Below, in pieces: positions 9,901-17,432 of a stretch of DNA of 54,599 nucleotides. The position numbers were made by a program, and so were the translations under genes. Position 1 is the stretch's first letter. Each line of letters begins with the position of its first letter. The stretch spans positions 56,066-110,664 of the forward strand of contig PBHM01000021.1 in NCBI GenBank assembly GCA_002719395.1. The letters run 5' to 3'. The stretch comes from Methanobacteriota archaeon (GTDB lineage: Archaea > Thermoplasmatota > Poseidoniia > Poseidoniales > Poseidoniaceae). Under the pieces are notes generated by a model. That model saw only the letters and a program-made list of their open reading frames with translations. It was not told the origin of the DNA and made no database searches.

Positions 9901-12900
9901 TATCGAGGATTCTTACATCGAAAACTCAAGCGATTCTAACCACGGGGGAGAGGGTTTGATGTTGCTAGGAGAAGATTGTGGATATGGTTCTGGTTATGCA
10001 TGCCGTGCAATAATATCTCTTGACAATGGCCAAATTCCTCTTCCCACTACAGGTGCAAAAATACATTCCGTAAGTGTTCGATTTGCTATCGACAATGAAT
10101 ATTTCAACGGAGCTAATTCATTATCCATTTATGCATATCCGCTGTTAACCAGTTCATGGACTCAATTCGGTTCTTCTTGGTCGAACTCAAGCTCCGGAGT
10201 TCCTTGGTCGCAACCAGGTCTGCAACAGGGCGTTGAATATGCAAGTGCACCATCTGGACAAACAACCATCTATCCTGGTCAAGAAGACTTCTGGATAGAT
10301 CTTGGTTTTGATGGAATGACAATGGATGGTAAACATACATGGATTCTCATTGCTGTACCTAACATTGGATCTGCATGGCTTGAATTAGCATCTTCAGAAG
10401 ATGCCTTACTTTCATCAAGGCCAATGATATTGGTGAATTACACGGATGTTGACCAAGTCGAAGTTAGTCCTTCTAGTGGTACTTCAACAACGGCTGACAA
10501 TTCTGTGACTTTCACAAGAAATCTTCTCGATGCCTCAGGTGCCACAATCCCCGGCAGCGGTTCACTTCCTGTGGTTTGGAGTGTATCAGGAGGTACAGGT
10601 AAGGGTCAAATTGATGCTTCGACAGGTATCTATACTCCTGAATTGGTTGGTACTTACCAAATTACGGGCTGTTATGGAGTCATATGCTCAACCGTAGATA
10701 TCACTGTGACACATGGAGTTGCTGTAGAATTGCTTGCATCAGGTGATGCTACTGCAATAACTGCTGACCAAACCATGAACATAACCGCTCAGGTTGTCGA
10801 TCAATTTGGTAATGAGGTTCCTGGTGAACCAATTACCTATACGGTCTCCAATGATAATAATGGGAATCCTGCTGGTACGGTTTCAAATAAGGTGTTTTTC
10901 CCAAGTGTAGCCGGTTCTTGGACAATTACTGTTGGATGGAATGCTGAGCAGATTGTTCTTCCAATCGATGTTGTGGGAGGCGTGCCAGTTTCTCTTGACC
11001 TACAGGGTTGTAGCGAAGTACTTCCAGCGGGAACGTCATGTGGTATTAGTTGGCGTCTGGTCGACCAATTCAACAATCCACTTGACATTTCTTCTGCAGG
11101 TAATCTCACTTGGTCGGTTGATAACGGGACCTTCGATGCAACATCAGCCACTGGCCCTGATAATCAAGGATATTACACTGCTAGTTACCTTGGTTATGGC
11201 GTTGGCACATGGGAACTTGGAGTTACTTCTTTGAACGGATTCTCTGCTAATTTGAATATTGATGTGACACATGGCGCCATTGCAGACATTGAAATTTCAG
11301 CATCATCACTTAGCGTAACAGCAGATGATTTGGTTTACTTCAATACCACGAGGATTGACGTAATGGGTAATCGATTGCCGATAACCATCCCCGCAGAGAA
11401 TTGGACCTACGATGACGGTTCCTTGACAGCAGGTAATCCTGCAGTTTGGGATCCAGTAAGCCTATCAAGTCAACAAATACTTACGGCCAGTTATGAGGGC
11501 ATATCTTCTGATGTTACCGTTTTCGTCGACAAGGGTGCAATTGTAGGGATGGAATTACTTGTCAACAATGTTGATATGAAGAACACCATCATTGAAATTA
11601 CCTCAGATGATGAGACAGTCATCAAATTACGTGCTTTTGACAGTGATGGAAACACATGGTTTGAGCCAGTAGACTGGGAATTATCTCATCCCATCTATGA
11701 TAATCAAGCACTATTACTGGGAGCAATGGATAGTGATACTGTAACCTTCACTCCAGAAAAATCAAGTGATGTAGATTACACAATCACTGCGGTTTATGCC
11801 GTAGGTTCCACCATTGTTGAGGAATCTCTCTACATTTCAGTAAGTCCTGGAGATTTGAAGAATATTGATTTGCTTCTTCCTACATCCGATGTATTGAACA
11901 TAACCGCAGATGAAAATATTGCAATTTCACTTCGCCTCACTGATGATGAGGGAAATACGCTTTCACAAAGTGGAGTTTCGTACCTTCTCACGACCATTGG
12001 AAATGGTGATGATGAGCAGGACCCTATCCCGCCAAAAGATATCACTCAAGAAATCGTTGACAACGGTGGTGTTTGGGAAGCCAGCGAAACAGGAGAATTC
12101 AGAATTACAGCCTGGCAAATCAGTGAAAAAGGATTCAACCGAAGTCGAAATATCGAAGTGTCAGTGACGCATGGAGACGCAATAAACCTCTCACATGATG
12201 TTGCCACCGATTCACTCATGGCGGGTGATTCTGTCGAAATCTCTGTTACAGCATCAGACTTTGATGGAAATACTTGGGCATATGATGCGGTTTGGAAGAA
12301 AGATGGTCGCGTGACAGGTGAAATATCTCCTACCTTGGAAGCCGGTGCCTTCTCATTCCAAGCAACCGAAGCAGGAGAGCATGAATTTGAATACTTCACA
12401 GATGATGGTATCACGACAGGTAAATGGGTTGTTAATGTCATCCCAAGTAATATTCCGAAATTAATCGAAATAAATGTGAGCTCTGAAGTCGTTGACCAAC
12501 AAGGTATAGTCATGATTGAAGTCACCGTTTACGATGAATATAACAACCAAATTACGGTACCAGATTACACGGAAATAGAGGTTACTGGACGTATGGGAGT
12601 GGAGCAGTCCGGCGTTTCTTCGTGGGAAATTACGGCAGTTGAAAGTGGAGAACACTTGATTATTGTTAAGATTGGAAACCTTGAGGAATCAGTCTCTATC
12701 ATGGTCGGAGGAACGATTACTGGATTCTTTGCTGCTGGTGGGCCATTATACTATGCCGGTGCTGGGTTAGGTGCTTTAATACTCGTTGTATTGTTGGTAA
12801 TCATTGTGATTGTTTTGCGATCAGGAAGTGATGATGAATGGGATGATGAGTATGAAGACGAGGATGATTTCGGTGGTGGAGAGTTGAAGAAGCCCGATAT

Positions 12901-13120
12901 GGATAAATTACTTGGAAAAACCACCTCTATGTCAGAATACGGTGCTGGTCCATCTGAACCACCTGCTCAGGAACAACCTCCTGTTCAGCAACAGGAAGAA
13001 GATACGTCATGGATGGCCGACTATCGAGTAGATGAAGACGGAACTGAGTGGGGTCAAGATGAAGAGGGCTACTGGTTCTACAGAGAACCAGGTGGCGACT
13101 GGGAAGCATGGAATGAGTGA
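3974..13120 (+). CDS. Giant surface protein: DNRLRE/Fn3-like tandem modules, Ig-like repeats, C-terminal anchor
   Basis: This is a secreted, membrane-anchored protein of about 3048 aa. The frame is open from 3827, but ATG 3974 gives a classic signal peptide (basic start, then AILLVAMFLLSSS), so I chose it. Residues about 50-2160 hold seven copies of a module of about 322 aa. Each copy pairs a DNRLRE-type beta-sandwich (signatures such as YDGVNNWSTPG and LLEFDLSDIP) with an Fn3-like domain ending in WYWRVK or similar. Residues about 2160-2910 are invasin/Big-type Ig-like repeats with recurring VTHG and D-x-x-G-N motifs. One membrane helix follows (about 2926-2949), then an acidic cytoplasmic tail of about 100 aa. 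The tail has a Pro/Gln stretch and an aromatic end (EWGQDEEGYWFYREPGG). DNRLRE domains are common in secreted glycan-associated or adhesive proteins. An adhesion or envelope role is inferred. Confidence 0.92.
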   Translation: MSLPRPFSLRVSKAILLVAMFLLSSSVNTGWLLSDESALEEGNKIQYIFAQDSSTKDNGISEALQDRNNGNAPFADVGIQNGNESRLIIQFPFSRVNTDRIVDAQLVLFCAPAPNSNGNGVFYAAPLYPYFEEQWSNWGESENNTPWDEAGADGANDRDDWEAPTLISGTSYIFMNVTSVVQQAALNNDTSIAFVVSATNALYQCGTREGATNNLPFLNMNYTSTPAPVPAGSLTPTFVEDGDALMDTTFLLSADTSPTVTWSNLGGTNVEIDFSSSPDWKAEGDSPWNWNSIEHWSNFIMNGANGSMNYPGGSELDIGTTMHYRMRAISTTGQIGNWTSGYFELPAHDVTDNGDGTASFYVNAENLGLSDRTIDDVFLNSSNTGKSQNYDGQHLSVGTNGLDTQNTLIRLRVADIGLNGQQSLQSAEISFNMTNFDDTFIASIHPVFSGQEWDESSVTWTTSDGVNSWAEGGRSDALFSIDNVELSNNGPVSFNITSSIQYWIDNNETLPDTIDFYLSAVSRDETPQTENFANFNSSEQDLNAVNLSVTYFSSPGDTVELPQLTYPINGQVAWLDNEGNLSAALSPQLNWTTPDAMNLQGTLELTSDPDFRDVIYTTTINPTSEQEDLSGVVTLDAGTKYYWRVQYSSSLGQLGWYASDSFLVSLVESTYLGNDRHELRLRQGNATSDGMSPLCQDTYISSTAPTTNSNGYASMQALYATSGALSSILLNCDLASHALPDGYAVESASLRLTLSEPPSATPATLGLWELDVHNWTQSGATWNTYDGVNNWSTPGAYGADRLGMLSSHVMTSEVTGASLEFNATLAVQNAMREERGLDLILDVLNPGSGQTRYVYIAESVSQLTEDKWPELILVYTSGSDVAPDTPSTISPLNGSWAIEEGIEAKPDDSPTLNWSASQGVPLTGYTLEIDTSEHFNSTDLRSYTSWIDDGFDVENGTFTVQSGDALDRGKTWYWRVKGISSTFQIGAWSQWASFKLPDMDTGLLTATSSYVHVEHLKAMPELSIPEFEDTWIADSGPYFDTTHNNAGVLNVGTLSTSNVYSLIRIPQGALPSPANAHISGAELNLWVESGTSQYVAIAETLVDWNSSANGSSYDGVNNWSTFGGNNDNDRGDYLDIQSATVGSWLTLDVTYAVQRAINQGQIEISLFLSGFSSSNILSFTSTEGNSADRPWLNLTWESGSPVAIPAQPQILEPTPGGVSWDPTSHAWIPDDTPTLSAFANGSIDAWLVEIWNNDTNTGWTTYDSRVQSGDFTSTFDGTKTQMTFDAPSINWIEVQWRLTAIAGDMLSNRSDDSSFYIPNAIGGEINATDAWVIAQEGLAVPQINAFEMFSDTHMSVGSTSSNIADTSLALGGANDAMAIIRFNYSQLNRDTYDVIESTLNLYRLSGGSASVGDENIQVSVSLLSKSWNESANWATSDGSSPWADGCLSCETIPVDVGEISFNENWLSFDITSVAQNLNAEGITESSLLLQVESGSNGVWTFASSENDLSNRPFVNTTYRDGTEPWLPDMPSGLTPLEHSTMWDTSLSQPGGLSTFDINWTSTVSNASSWHLQISDDPRFISGEVWTYDLSDSNTYNGTWDLGSLTYSLPSNIGWGDSWYYFRSRAIQDYRLGSWSDASSFRVPAIQGVSLGDGNYSLTLSHGSIFSNAGEYPNVEDASIDSSNPTTNYGEDTNLDIGVGKQGSGVSEILLEFDLSDIPFPAATTPTNVQINLTRSSVSGTSPLTISAHACASVDEASITWNNKPACSMTELTRSTLGLSNPTGTFTWDITGLAQDNFANGNKTLSVLLKAVGTPGSTHTFWSSEIVNSNLRPTLLFEYVDNVDGIQPPGQVSLISPTDGNILYDASSWLIEPELSPQLSWNSVSDATGYHLFVTENNGGIVKYPNLVSTTYTLPSVSAGNNYEWWVQALNGSIPGPSSARWTFSIGNPQAHTDNGDQTWTYQFQTGNEVASIGHTNIEDSYIENSSDSNHGGEGLMLLGEDCGYGSGYACRAIISLDNGQIPLPTTGAKIHSVSVRFAIDNEYFNGANSLSIYAYPLLTSSWTQFGSSWSNSSSGVPWSQPGLQQGVEYASAPSGQTTIYPGQEDFWIDLGFDGMTMDGKHTWILIAVPNIGSAWLELASSEDALLSSRPMILVNYTDVDQVEVSPSSGTSTTADNSVTFTRNLLDASGATIPGSGSLPVVWSVSGGTGKGQIDASTGIYTPELVGTYQITGCYGVICSTVDITVTHGVAVELLASGDATAITADQTMNITAQVVDQFGNEVPGEPITYTVSNDNNGNPAGTVSNKVFFPSVAGSWTITVGWNAEQIVLPIDVVGGVPVSLDLQGCSEVLPAGTSCGISWRLVDQFNNPLDISSAGNLTWSVDNGTFDATSATGPDNQGYYTASYLGYGVGTWELGVTSLNGFSANLNIDVTHGAIADIEISASSLSVTADDLVYFNTTRIDVMGNRLPITIPAENWTYDDGSLTAGNPAVWDPVSLSSQQILTASYEGISSDVTVFVDKGAIVGMELLVNNVDMKNTIIEITSDDETVIKLRAFDSDGNTWFEPVDWELSHPIYDNQALLLGAMDSDTVTFTPEKSSDVDYTITAVYAVGSTIVEESLYISVSPGDLKNIDLLLPTSDVLNITADENIAISLRLTDDEGNTLSQSGVSYLLTTIGNGDDEQDPIPPKDITQEIVDNGGVWEASETGEFRITAWQISEKGFNRSRNIEVSVTHGDAINLSHDVATDSLMAGDSVEISVTASDFDGNTWAYDAVWKKDGRVTGEISPTLEAGAFSFQATEAGEHEFEYFTDDGITTGKWVVNVIPSNIPKLIEINVSSEVVDQQGIVMIEVTVYDEYNNQITVPDYTEIEVTGRMGVEQSGVSSWEITAVESGEHLIIVKIGNLEESVSIMVGGTITGFFAAGGPLYYAGAGLGALILVVLLVIIVIVLRSGSDDEWDDEYEDEDDFGGGELKKPDMDKLLGKTTSMSEYGAGPSEPPAQEQPPVQQQEEDTSWMADYRVDEDGTEWGQDEEGYWFYREPGGDWEAWNE
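4130..10445 (+). repeat. Seven tandem coding modules of about 966 bp
   Basis: The landmark Trp codon of the DNRLRE signature falls near 4412, 5378, 6344, 7328, 8297 and 10205. The sixth copy lies near 9250 and is more divergent. The interval is thus close to 966 bp, or 322 codons. Copies are strongly diverged in DNA and amino acids, so this is an old protein-level repeat and not a recent amplification. Confidence 0.7.
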
Positions 13121-13125
13121 GAATC

Positions 13126-15762
13126 ATGCGATTGGCCAATGCCATCGTTTTGATGATGGTTCTGGTTTATATTCCAGTAGCGCCGTTTGCTCAAGGACAA
13201 ACACCAGCCTCAATTGAAATTCTTGCCGATGCTGAATCGGTTACAACAGACGGATTGATAAATTTCGAGGCTATTGTACGAGACTCGAGTGGACAAGTCA
13301 TCGATTATGATGTGACTTGGTCTTCAAGTAACGGAACCATCAATCAAGAAGGTCAATTTATCGGTTGGACTGCCGGAATGGTAAACATAACCGCAAAAAT
13401 CGGAGGAATTAATGCAACCCAGTCAGTTACAGTTACTCCAGGTTGGGCCAGAAATATCGTGAGTGACATATCAACAAACACGGTCGCTATCGATGAGACA
13501 CTTACTCTGTCCGCCTATCTGGTTGACAGAGGTGAAAACCAAGTTCCTGGGGATGTTTCTTGGCGTTCCATCACTGGCTTTATCAATGCCGAGTTAGATA
13601 CTTGGACACCTTCAGAATTGGGTTCTACAGAATTAATGATTACATGGTATGAATTAGAGACAGTTGTCAACATTACGGTTACTCCAGGTGCGCCAAGTGA
13701 GATTCAATTTAGTGAAAGTAACATCGTGCAAAGTGGATCTACAATCCAACTCTCTCCTAAATTAGTTGATGCCTATGGTAATGAAATGCCTTTGGCAGCA
13801 GCGGGTTCTCTTTATTGGTATGCTGAAAATGGTGAAATTAATTCCCAAGGAGATTATCTTGGAGACATCCCTGGGTTGTGGAATGTGAGTCTTAATTCAT
13901 CTTCAGGGGCAAATGGGACCGCTCAGATTCGAGTGATTCCTGCCCAAGCCGTTGATTTACATATTGAGCTTGGTTCGACAGAGATCAGAGCAGGAATCCC
14001 TATTGAACTAAAAGCGATGAGAACTGACATTTACGGATATACTGCACAAGTACCAGTTTCGATCGAAAATTGGACCATTGGTTCAGGTTCTCTTCAAGTC
14101 GATGGGGATGTGGTTTTTTGGACGCCATTTACCTTAGGTAGTGCTACCATAGCGGTGATAGATCAAGGATTCAGTGCAACATACGAGGTTGTTGTTTTCA
14201 GTGGTCCTGCGCTTCACTTAGAGATAATCTATTCAGAATCTTCGATTAATTCTGGAGAACAAATAGTTGTGCAAGCAGCTGCTGTTGACAGTGTGGGGAC
14301 ACACAGAATAGTTGATGCTTCCTTCATTTTTTCCTCTGAACTTAATCCAAGTACTCTTGGAAATGAAACCATTATCCAACCTGGGCCCATCGGGAATTAT
14401 TCCGTTGAGGCAACTTGGTATGATAATGAATCAGATAATACATTGAGCGCTATCTCGGGTATTGAGGTATTACCTGGTGGGCTTGCAAGAATTCAAGTCC
14501 TCTCTCAGGGTATTCAAGTTCCAAGTGATGAAGCGGTTGATCTATCTCCCAAATTTTACGATGCTTACGGCAATAACTTACCACCAATTATGGCTAATTG
14601 GACGATAGAAGGCGAAGATAAAACTCTCGAATTAAAGATATCAAACTATTATTGGTCACCACCATCTTTGGGTACTCATCAAATGAAAATAATGGCAGAT
14701 GGCGTTTATGCGGTTGTAGATGTCGAGGTTGTTCCTGGAAAAGCACACCAATTAAGGACATCAATCGTTGATCGTTTGACGGTCGTTTCAGGAAAAAGTG
14801 AATCATTTTCAATATACTCGATTGACATAAATGGATATGAAAAACCAACAGATGATGTACGATTTGAACTCAATGAAGATGCAGGAGAAATTGTTCAGGC
14901 CGTAGAAGGTTCAGGTGCATGGGAAATAATTGGTAAATCCGCTGGGATTTGGGATATAAGGGCGTTTAGTGGAAATGCAAGCCATCAATTTTCAATTGAA
15001 GTACTCCCAGGTGATCCAACACGCATCGTCTTAGAATTTCTTGTAGAAAATCCTCAACAAAATGCAGACGTATTGATGCTCATCAAAGTACTTGATAACG
15101 CCGATAATGAAGTTTCAATCGATGATAGCGATTTCTCAGTGGGTTGCACAACTGGCGATGTCTCATTTGTCCATAACGGAACTTGGGAGGTGGAAACACA
15201 GGAGGCAGGTGACGATCATGCATGTACGGTAAAATTGAATGAGTTGGTGGCACAGAAGTTTTTTGACGTTCAACCAGTTCTTCTGGGTGGAAACCTCGGG
15301 GATACAAATGCAGCCTTGTCATTTATGCTGGTCATCATGATGCTAATTGGAGGTATCCTCTTGATTGTTATTCGTCGTCTGACCGATGACGATGATACTG
15401 AGAAAACCTGGGATGGTTTTGAAAGTGAATATCAGGACCCGGCAAACTTGAATGACATGGCAATGCTTGATGATGAATCACAAGCAAATGATGCAGCCGA
15501 AAATAAAAAGGAACAAACGACGCTCCAGTCAGCAATGGTTTCGTCTGCCGAAAATCCATATCAGCCAATGACTCCAACTCAAGGCTATGAATCACCAGAG
15601 GATATACGTCAAAGGCTTACATTAATTGCACAACAAACCGGCATCATGCAGGCAGCTCCTGGGACTGTACAAGGAAAAACCGGATGGTATGTTGATGCCA
15701 AAGGAGTCCTATCTGCATGGAAGGTAGATGCAAACGGAAACTGGGAAAAGATTGATGCTTGA
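13126..15762 (+). CDS. Ig-repeat surface protein with C-terminal membrane anchor
   Basis: This secreted protein of about 878 aa has a signal peptide (MRLANAIVLMMVLVYIPVAPFAQGQ), so ATG 13126 is preferred over the GTG at 13117, which overlaps the previous stop. About seven Ig-like Big/invasin repeats follow, each joined by a VTPG, VIPA or VLPG linker. They are clearly related to the second half of the upstream giant protein. A membrane helix lies at about residues 729-749 (LSFMLVIMMLIGGILLIVI), followed by RR and an acidic cytoplasmic tail. The tail ends in an aromatic segment (TGWYVDAKGVLSAWKVDANG) that echoes the neighbour's tail. Only 5 bp separate the two genes, so co-transcription and a shared envelope structure are likely. 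The molecular role is not known. Confidence 0.9.
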   Translation: MRLANAIVLMMVLVYIPVAPFAQGQTPASIEILADAESVTTDGLINFEAIVRDSSGQVIDYDVTWSSSNGTINQEGQFIGWTAGMVNITAKIGGINATQSVTVTPGWARNIVSDISTNTVAIDETLTLSAYLVDRGENQVPGDVSWRSITGFINAELDTWTPSELGSTELMITWYELETVVNITVTPGAPSEIQFSESNIVQSGSTIQLSPKLVDAYGNEMPLAAAGSLYWYAENGEINSQGDYLGDIPGLWNVSLNSSSGANGTAQIRVIPAQAVDLHIELGSTEIRAGIPIELKAMRTDIYGYTAQVPVSIENWTIGSGSLQVDGDVVFWTPFTLGSATIAVIDQGFSATYEVVVFSGPALHLEIIYSESSINSGEQIVVQAAAVDSVGTHRIVDASFIFSSELNPSTLGNETIIQPGPIGNYSVEATWYDNESDNTLSAISGIEVLPGGLARIQVLSQGIQVPSDEAVDLSPKFYDAYGNNLPPIMANWTIEGEDKTLELKISNYYWSPPSLGTHQMKIMADGVYAVVDVEVVPGKAHQLRTSIVDRLTVVSGKSESFSIYSIDINGYEKPTDDVRFELNEDAGEIVQAVEGSGAWEIIGKSAGIWDIRAFSGNASHQFSIEVLPGDPTRIVLEFLVENPQQNADVLMLIKVLDNADNEVSIDDSDFSVGCTTGDVSFVHNGTWEVETQEAGDDHACTVKLNELVAQKFFDVQPVLLGGNLGDTNAALSFMLVIMMLIGGILLIVIRRLTDDDDTEKTWDGFESEYQDPANLNDMAMLDDESQANDAAENKKEQTTLQSAMVSSAENPYQPMTPTQGYESPEDIRQRLTLIAQQTGIMQAAPGTVQGKTGWYVDAKGVLSAWKVDANGNWEKIDA

Positions 15763-15767
15763 TTAAA

Positions 15768-17432
15768 TCACTCTTCTTCAGCGATCTTTTCGATTTCCTC
15801 TAAAAATTCGTTTTCATCGATAAATCCACTTTTATCGAGGTCAATCGTATGAAAAATCTCTTCTAAATCCTTGGAGGTGAGCATGAAGTCAAGTGCTCGT
15901 ACGGCTATTTTGAATTCTTGCAAGTTGAGTTTATTCTTTTCACCTACATCTGCAGCATGGAATGCGGCCCTTCTTCTCTTTTCCTCAATTTTGACAGGGC
16001 CAAACATTTTTTCGGAGAAACTTTGGAAAGGTGTCTTTCTTTTGTCATCATGCGATTTGCCATATCCGTAGTACAGGATTAAACCGAGAATGATAGCAGA
16101 ACCCCCACCAATTACAGCTTTGTCACCCATGATGACTAGTAGGTAAATGCCACCAATAATTCCCCACCATTGAATCCAAGGATAGAAGTGAGACCTATAC
16201 TCAGGTAAATACCAATCATGCTCTTGGCTTGAAGAACGTAATACCATTACACAAGCATTAATGAAAACGAAAATCATAATCTTAAATCCTGAAGCAAGCT
16301 TGGCTACATCTTTTACTGGTAGAAATAAAATGCATATTCCCATTGCGACAGATGTGATGACAATTGGCCAGAATGGTGTTTCATATTTTGGATGTACTTC
16401 GGCTAAGTTTTGAGGAAGTAAGTGGTCTTTGCCCATGGCAAAGATGAAACGAGATGCTGCGAGAATGCCGGCTAAAGCCATGGAAATAATGGTTAAAATA
16501 GCCATAATTGCGATGATCAAACCAACAGTTGGACCAGCGACAGCTTCGACAAATATGTAAATTGAATCTTCTCTTATTTTTCCATCACTGCCATACCACC
16601 ATTCACCAGGGATGGTAGCGCCTATCATGAAGGTAACAAATACGTAAAGTGCAGTAGAGATCAGTAAAGAAAGCATGATGCCAACAGGTAAGTTCCTTCC
16701 TGGGTTTTTTACTTCCCCTCCTATGGCTGCTACTTTGGTAACCCCGGCGTAAGCAACAAACACGAAAGCAGTGGCCTCACCAATTTTGAGAGGTTCATTC
16801 TTCAGAGTCGATAATGTATCACTGAATGGTCTTGATAAATCTGTGCTCGGGTCGAAAAGTTGAATGATGCATACAAGCATCAAAAGAGCTAAGGTAACGC
16901 CAAGTATTGGGTATTGAAAGGATTTGATTTTTTTCATTCCAAGGATATTTAGAATTGTAATCAAGACAAGCGCACTTAGTGAAATCACAGTGAGTTGAAT
17001 ATTGATGCTAAAGTACGTGGTAATCACATACATGTAGGCTGAAAAACCAATCAGTGCAACGGCAGATTTCAGCATCGCAGAAGCCCATAATCCCAATCCG
17101 CTAATCGTACCAAATAACCGACCAAATGTACGCTCAAGGTATACGTAAGAACCCCCACTTGAAGGCATGGCTGACGCCAACTCTGACTTTGACAATGCTG
17201 CTGGTAAAACCACTGATGCTGCCAATAAATACGCTAACCAGATTCCATTCCCCGCAATCTCACCTACAAAGGCAGGAAGGACAAATAATCCGGTTCCGAG
17301 CATAGATGATAAACAGATGACGATGACGCCAAATAGACCTAAACTTCTCTCTAGGGTCATGGAAATTTTTGTTCGAACTTCTCCAGTGGCTAATGCCATT
17401 TTCCTACGAGGGTCAATGTTTGCAGAACTCAT
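15768..17432 (-). CDS. APC-family amino-acid permease fused to C-terminal EF-hand domain
   Basis: Residues about 28-470 form a polytopic APC-superfamily transporter. The first helix carries the GTGLFVLPA signature, the PSSGGSYVYLERTFG motif lies after helix 2, and GEVKNPGRNLP sits in the loop after the sixth helix. Such proteins move amino acids or amines by proton or sodium symport or by exchange. The last 70 residues are soluble and hold two EF-hands. The second has a perfect calcium loop, DLDKSGFIDENE (bases 15807-15842); the first (DVGEKNKLNLQE) is degenerate. This suggests transport gated or tuned by calcium. The start codon overlaps the stop of the upstream ring-cleavage gene by 4 bp, so it closes that operon and may import the substrate. 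Substrate identity is not visible. Confidence 0.9.
   Translation of the reverse strand: MSSANIDPRRKMALATGEVRTKISMTLERSLGLFGVIVICLSSMLGTGLFVLPAFVGEIAGNGIWLAYLLAASVVLPAALSKSELASAMPSSGGSYVYLERTFGRLFGTISGLGLWASAMLKSAVALIGFSAYMYVITTYFSINIQLTVISLSALVLITILNILGMKKIKSFQYPILGVTLALLMLVCIIQLFDPSTDLSRPFSDTLSTLKNEPLKIGEATAFVFVAYAGVTKVAAIGGEVKNPGRNLPVGIMLSLLISTALYVFVTFMIGATIPGEWWYGSDGKIREDSIYIFVEAVAGPTVGLIIAIMAILTIISMALAGILAASRFIFAMGKDHLLPQNLAEVHPKYETPFWPIVITSVAMGICILFLPVKDVAKLASGFKIMIFVFINACVMVLRSSSQEHDWYLPEYRSHFYPWIQWWGIIGGIYLLVIMGDKAVIGGGSAIILGLILYYGYGKSHDDKRKTPFQSFSEKMFGPVKIEEKRRRAAFHAADVGEKNKLNLQEFKIAVRALDFMLTSKDLEEIFHTIDLDKSGFIDENEFLEEIEKIAEEE

Noticed and set aside
10113-12655. Antisense ORFs inside the surface-protein genes
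   Set aside because: They follow codon constraints of the sense strand, lack initiation signals and show no domain; several overlap each other.
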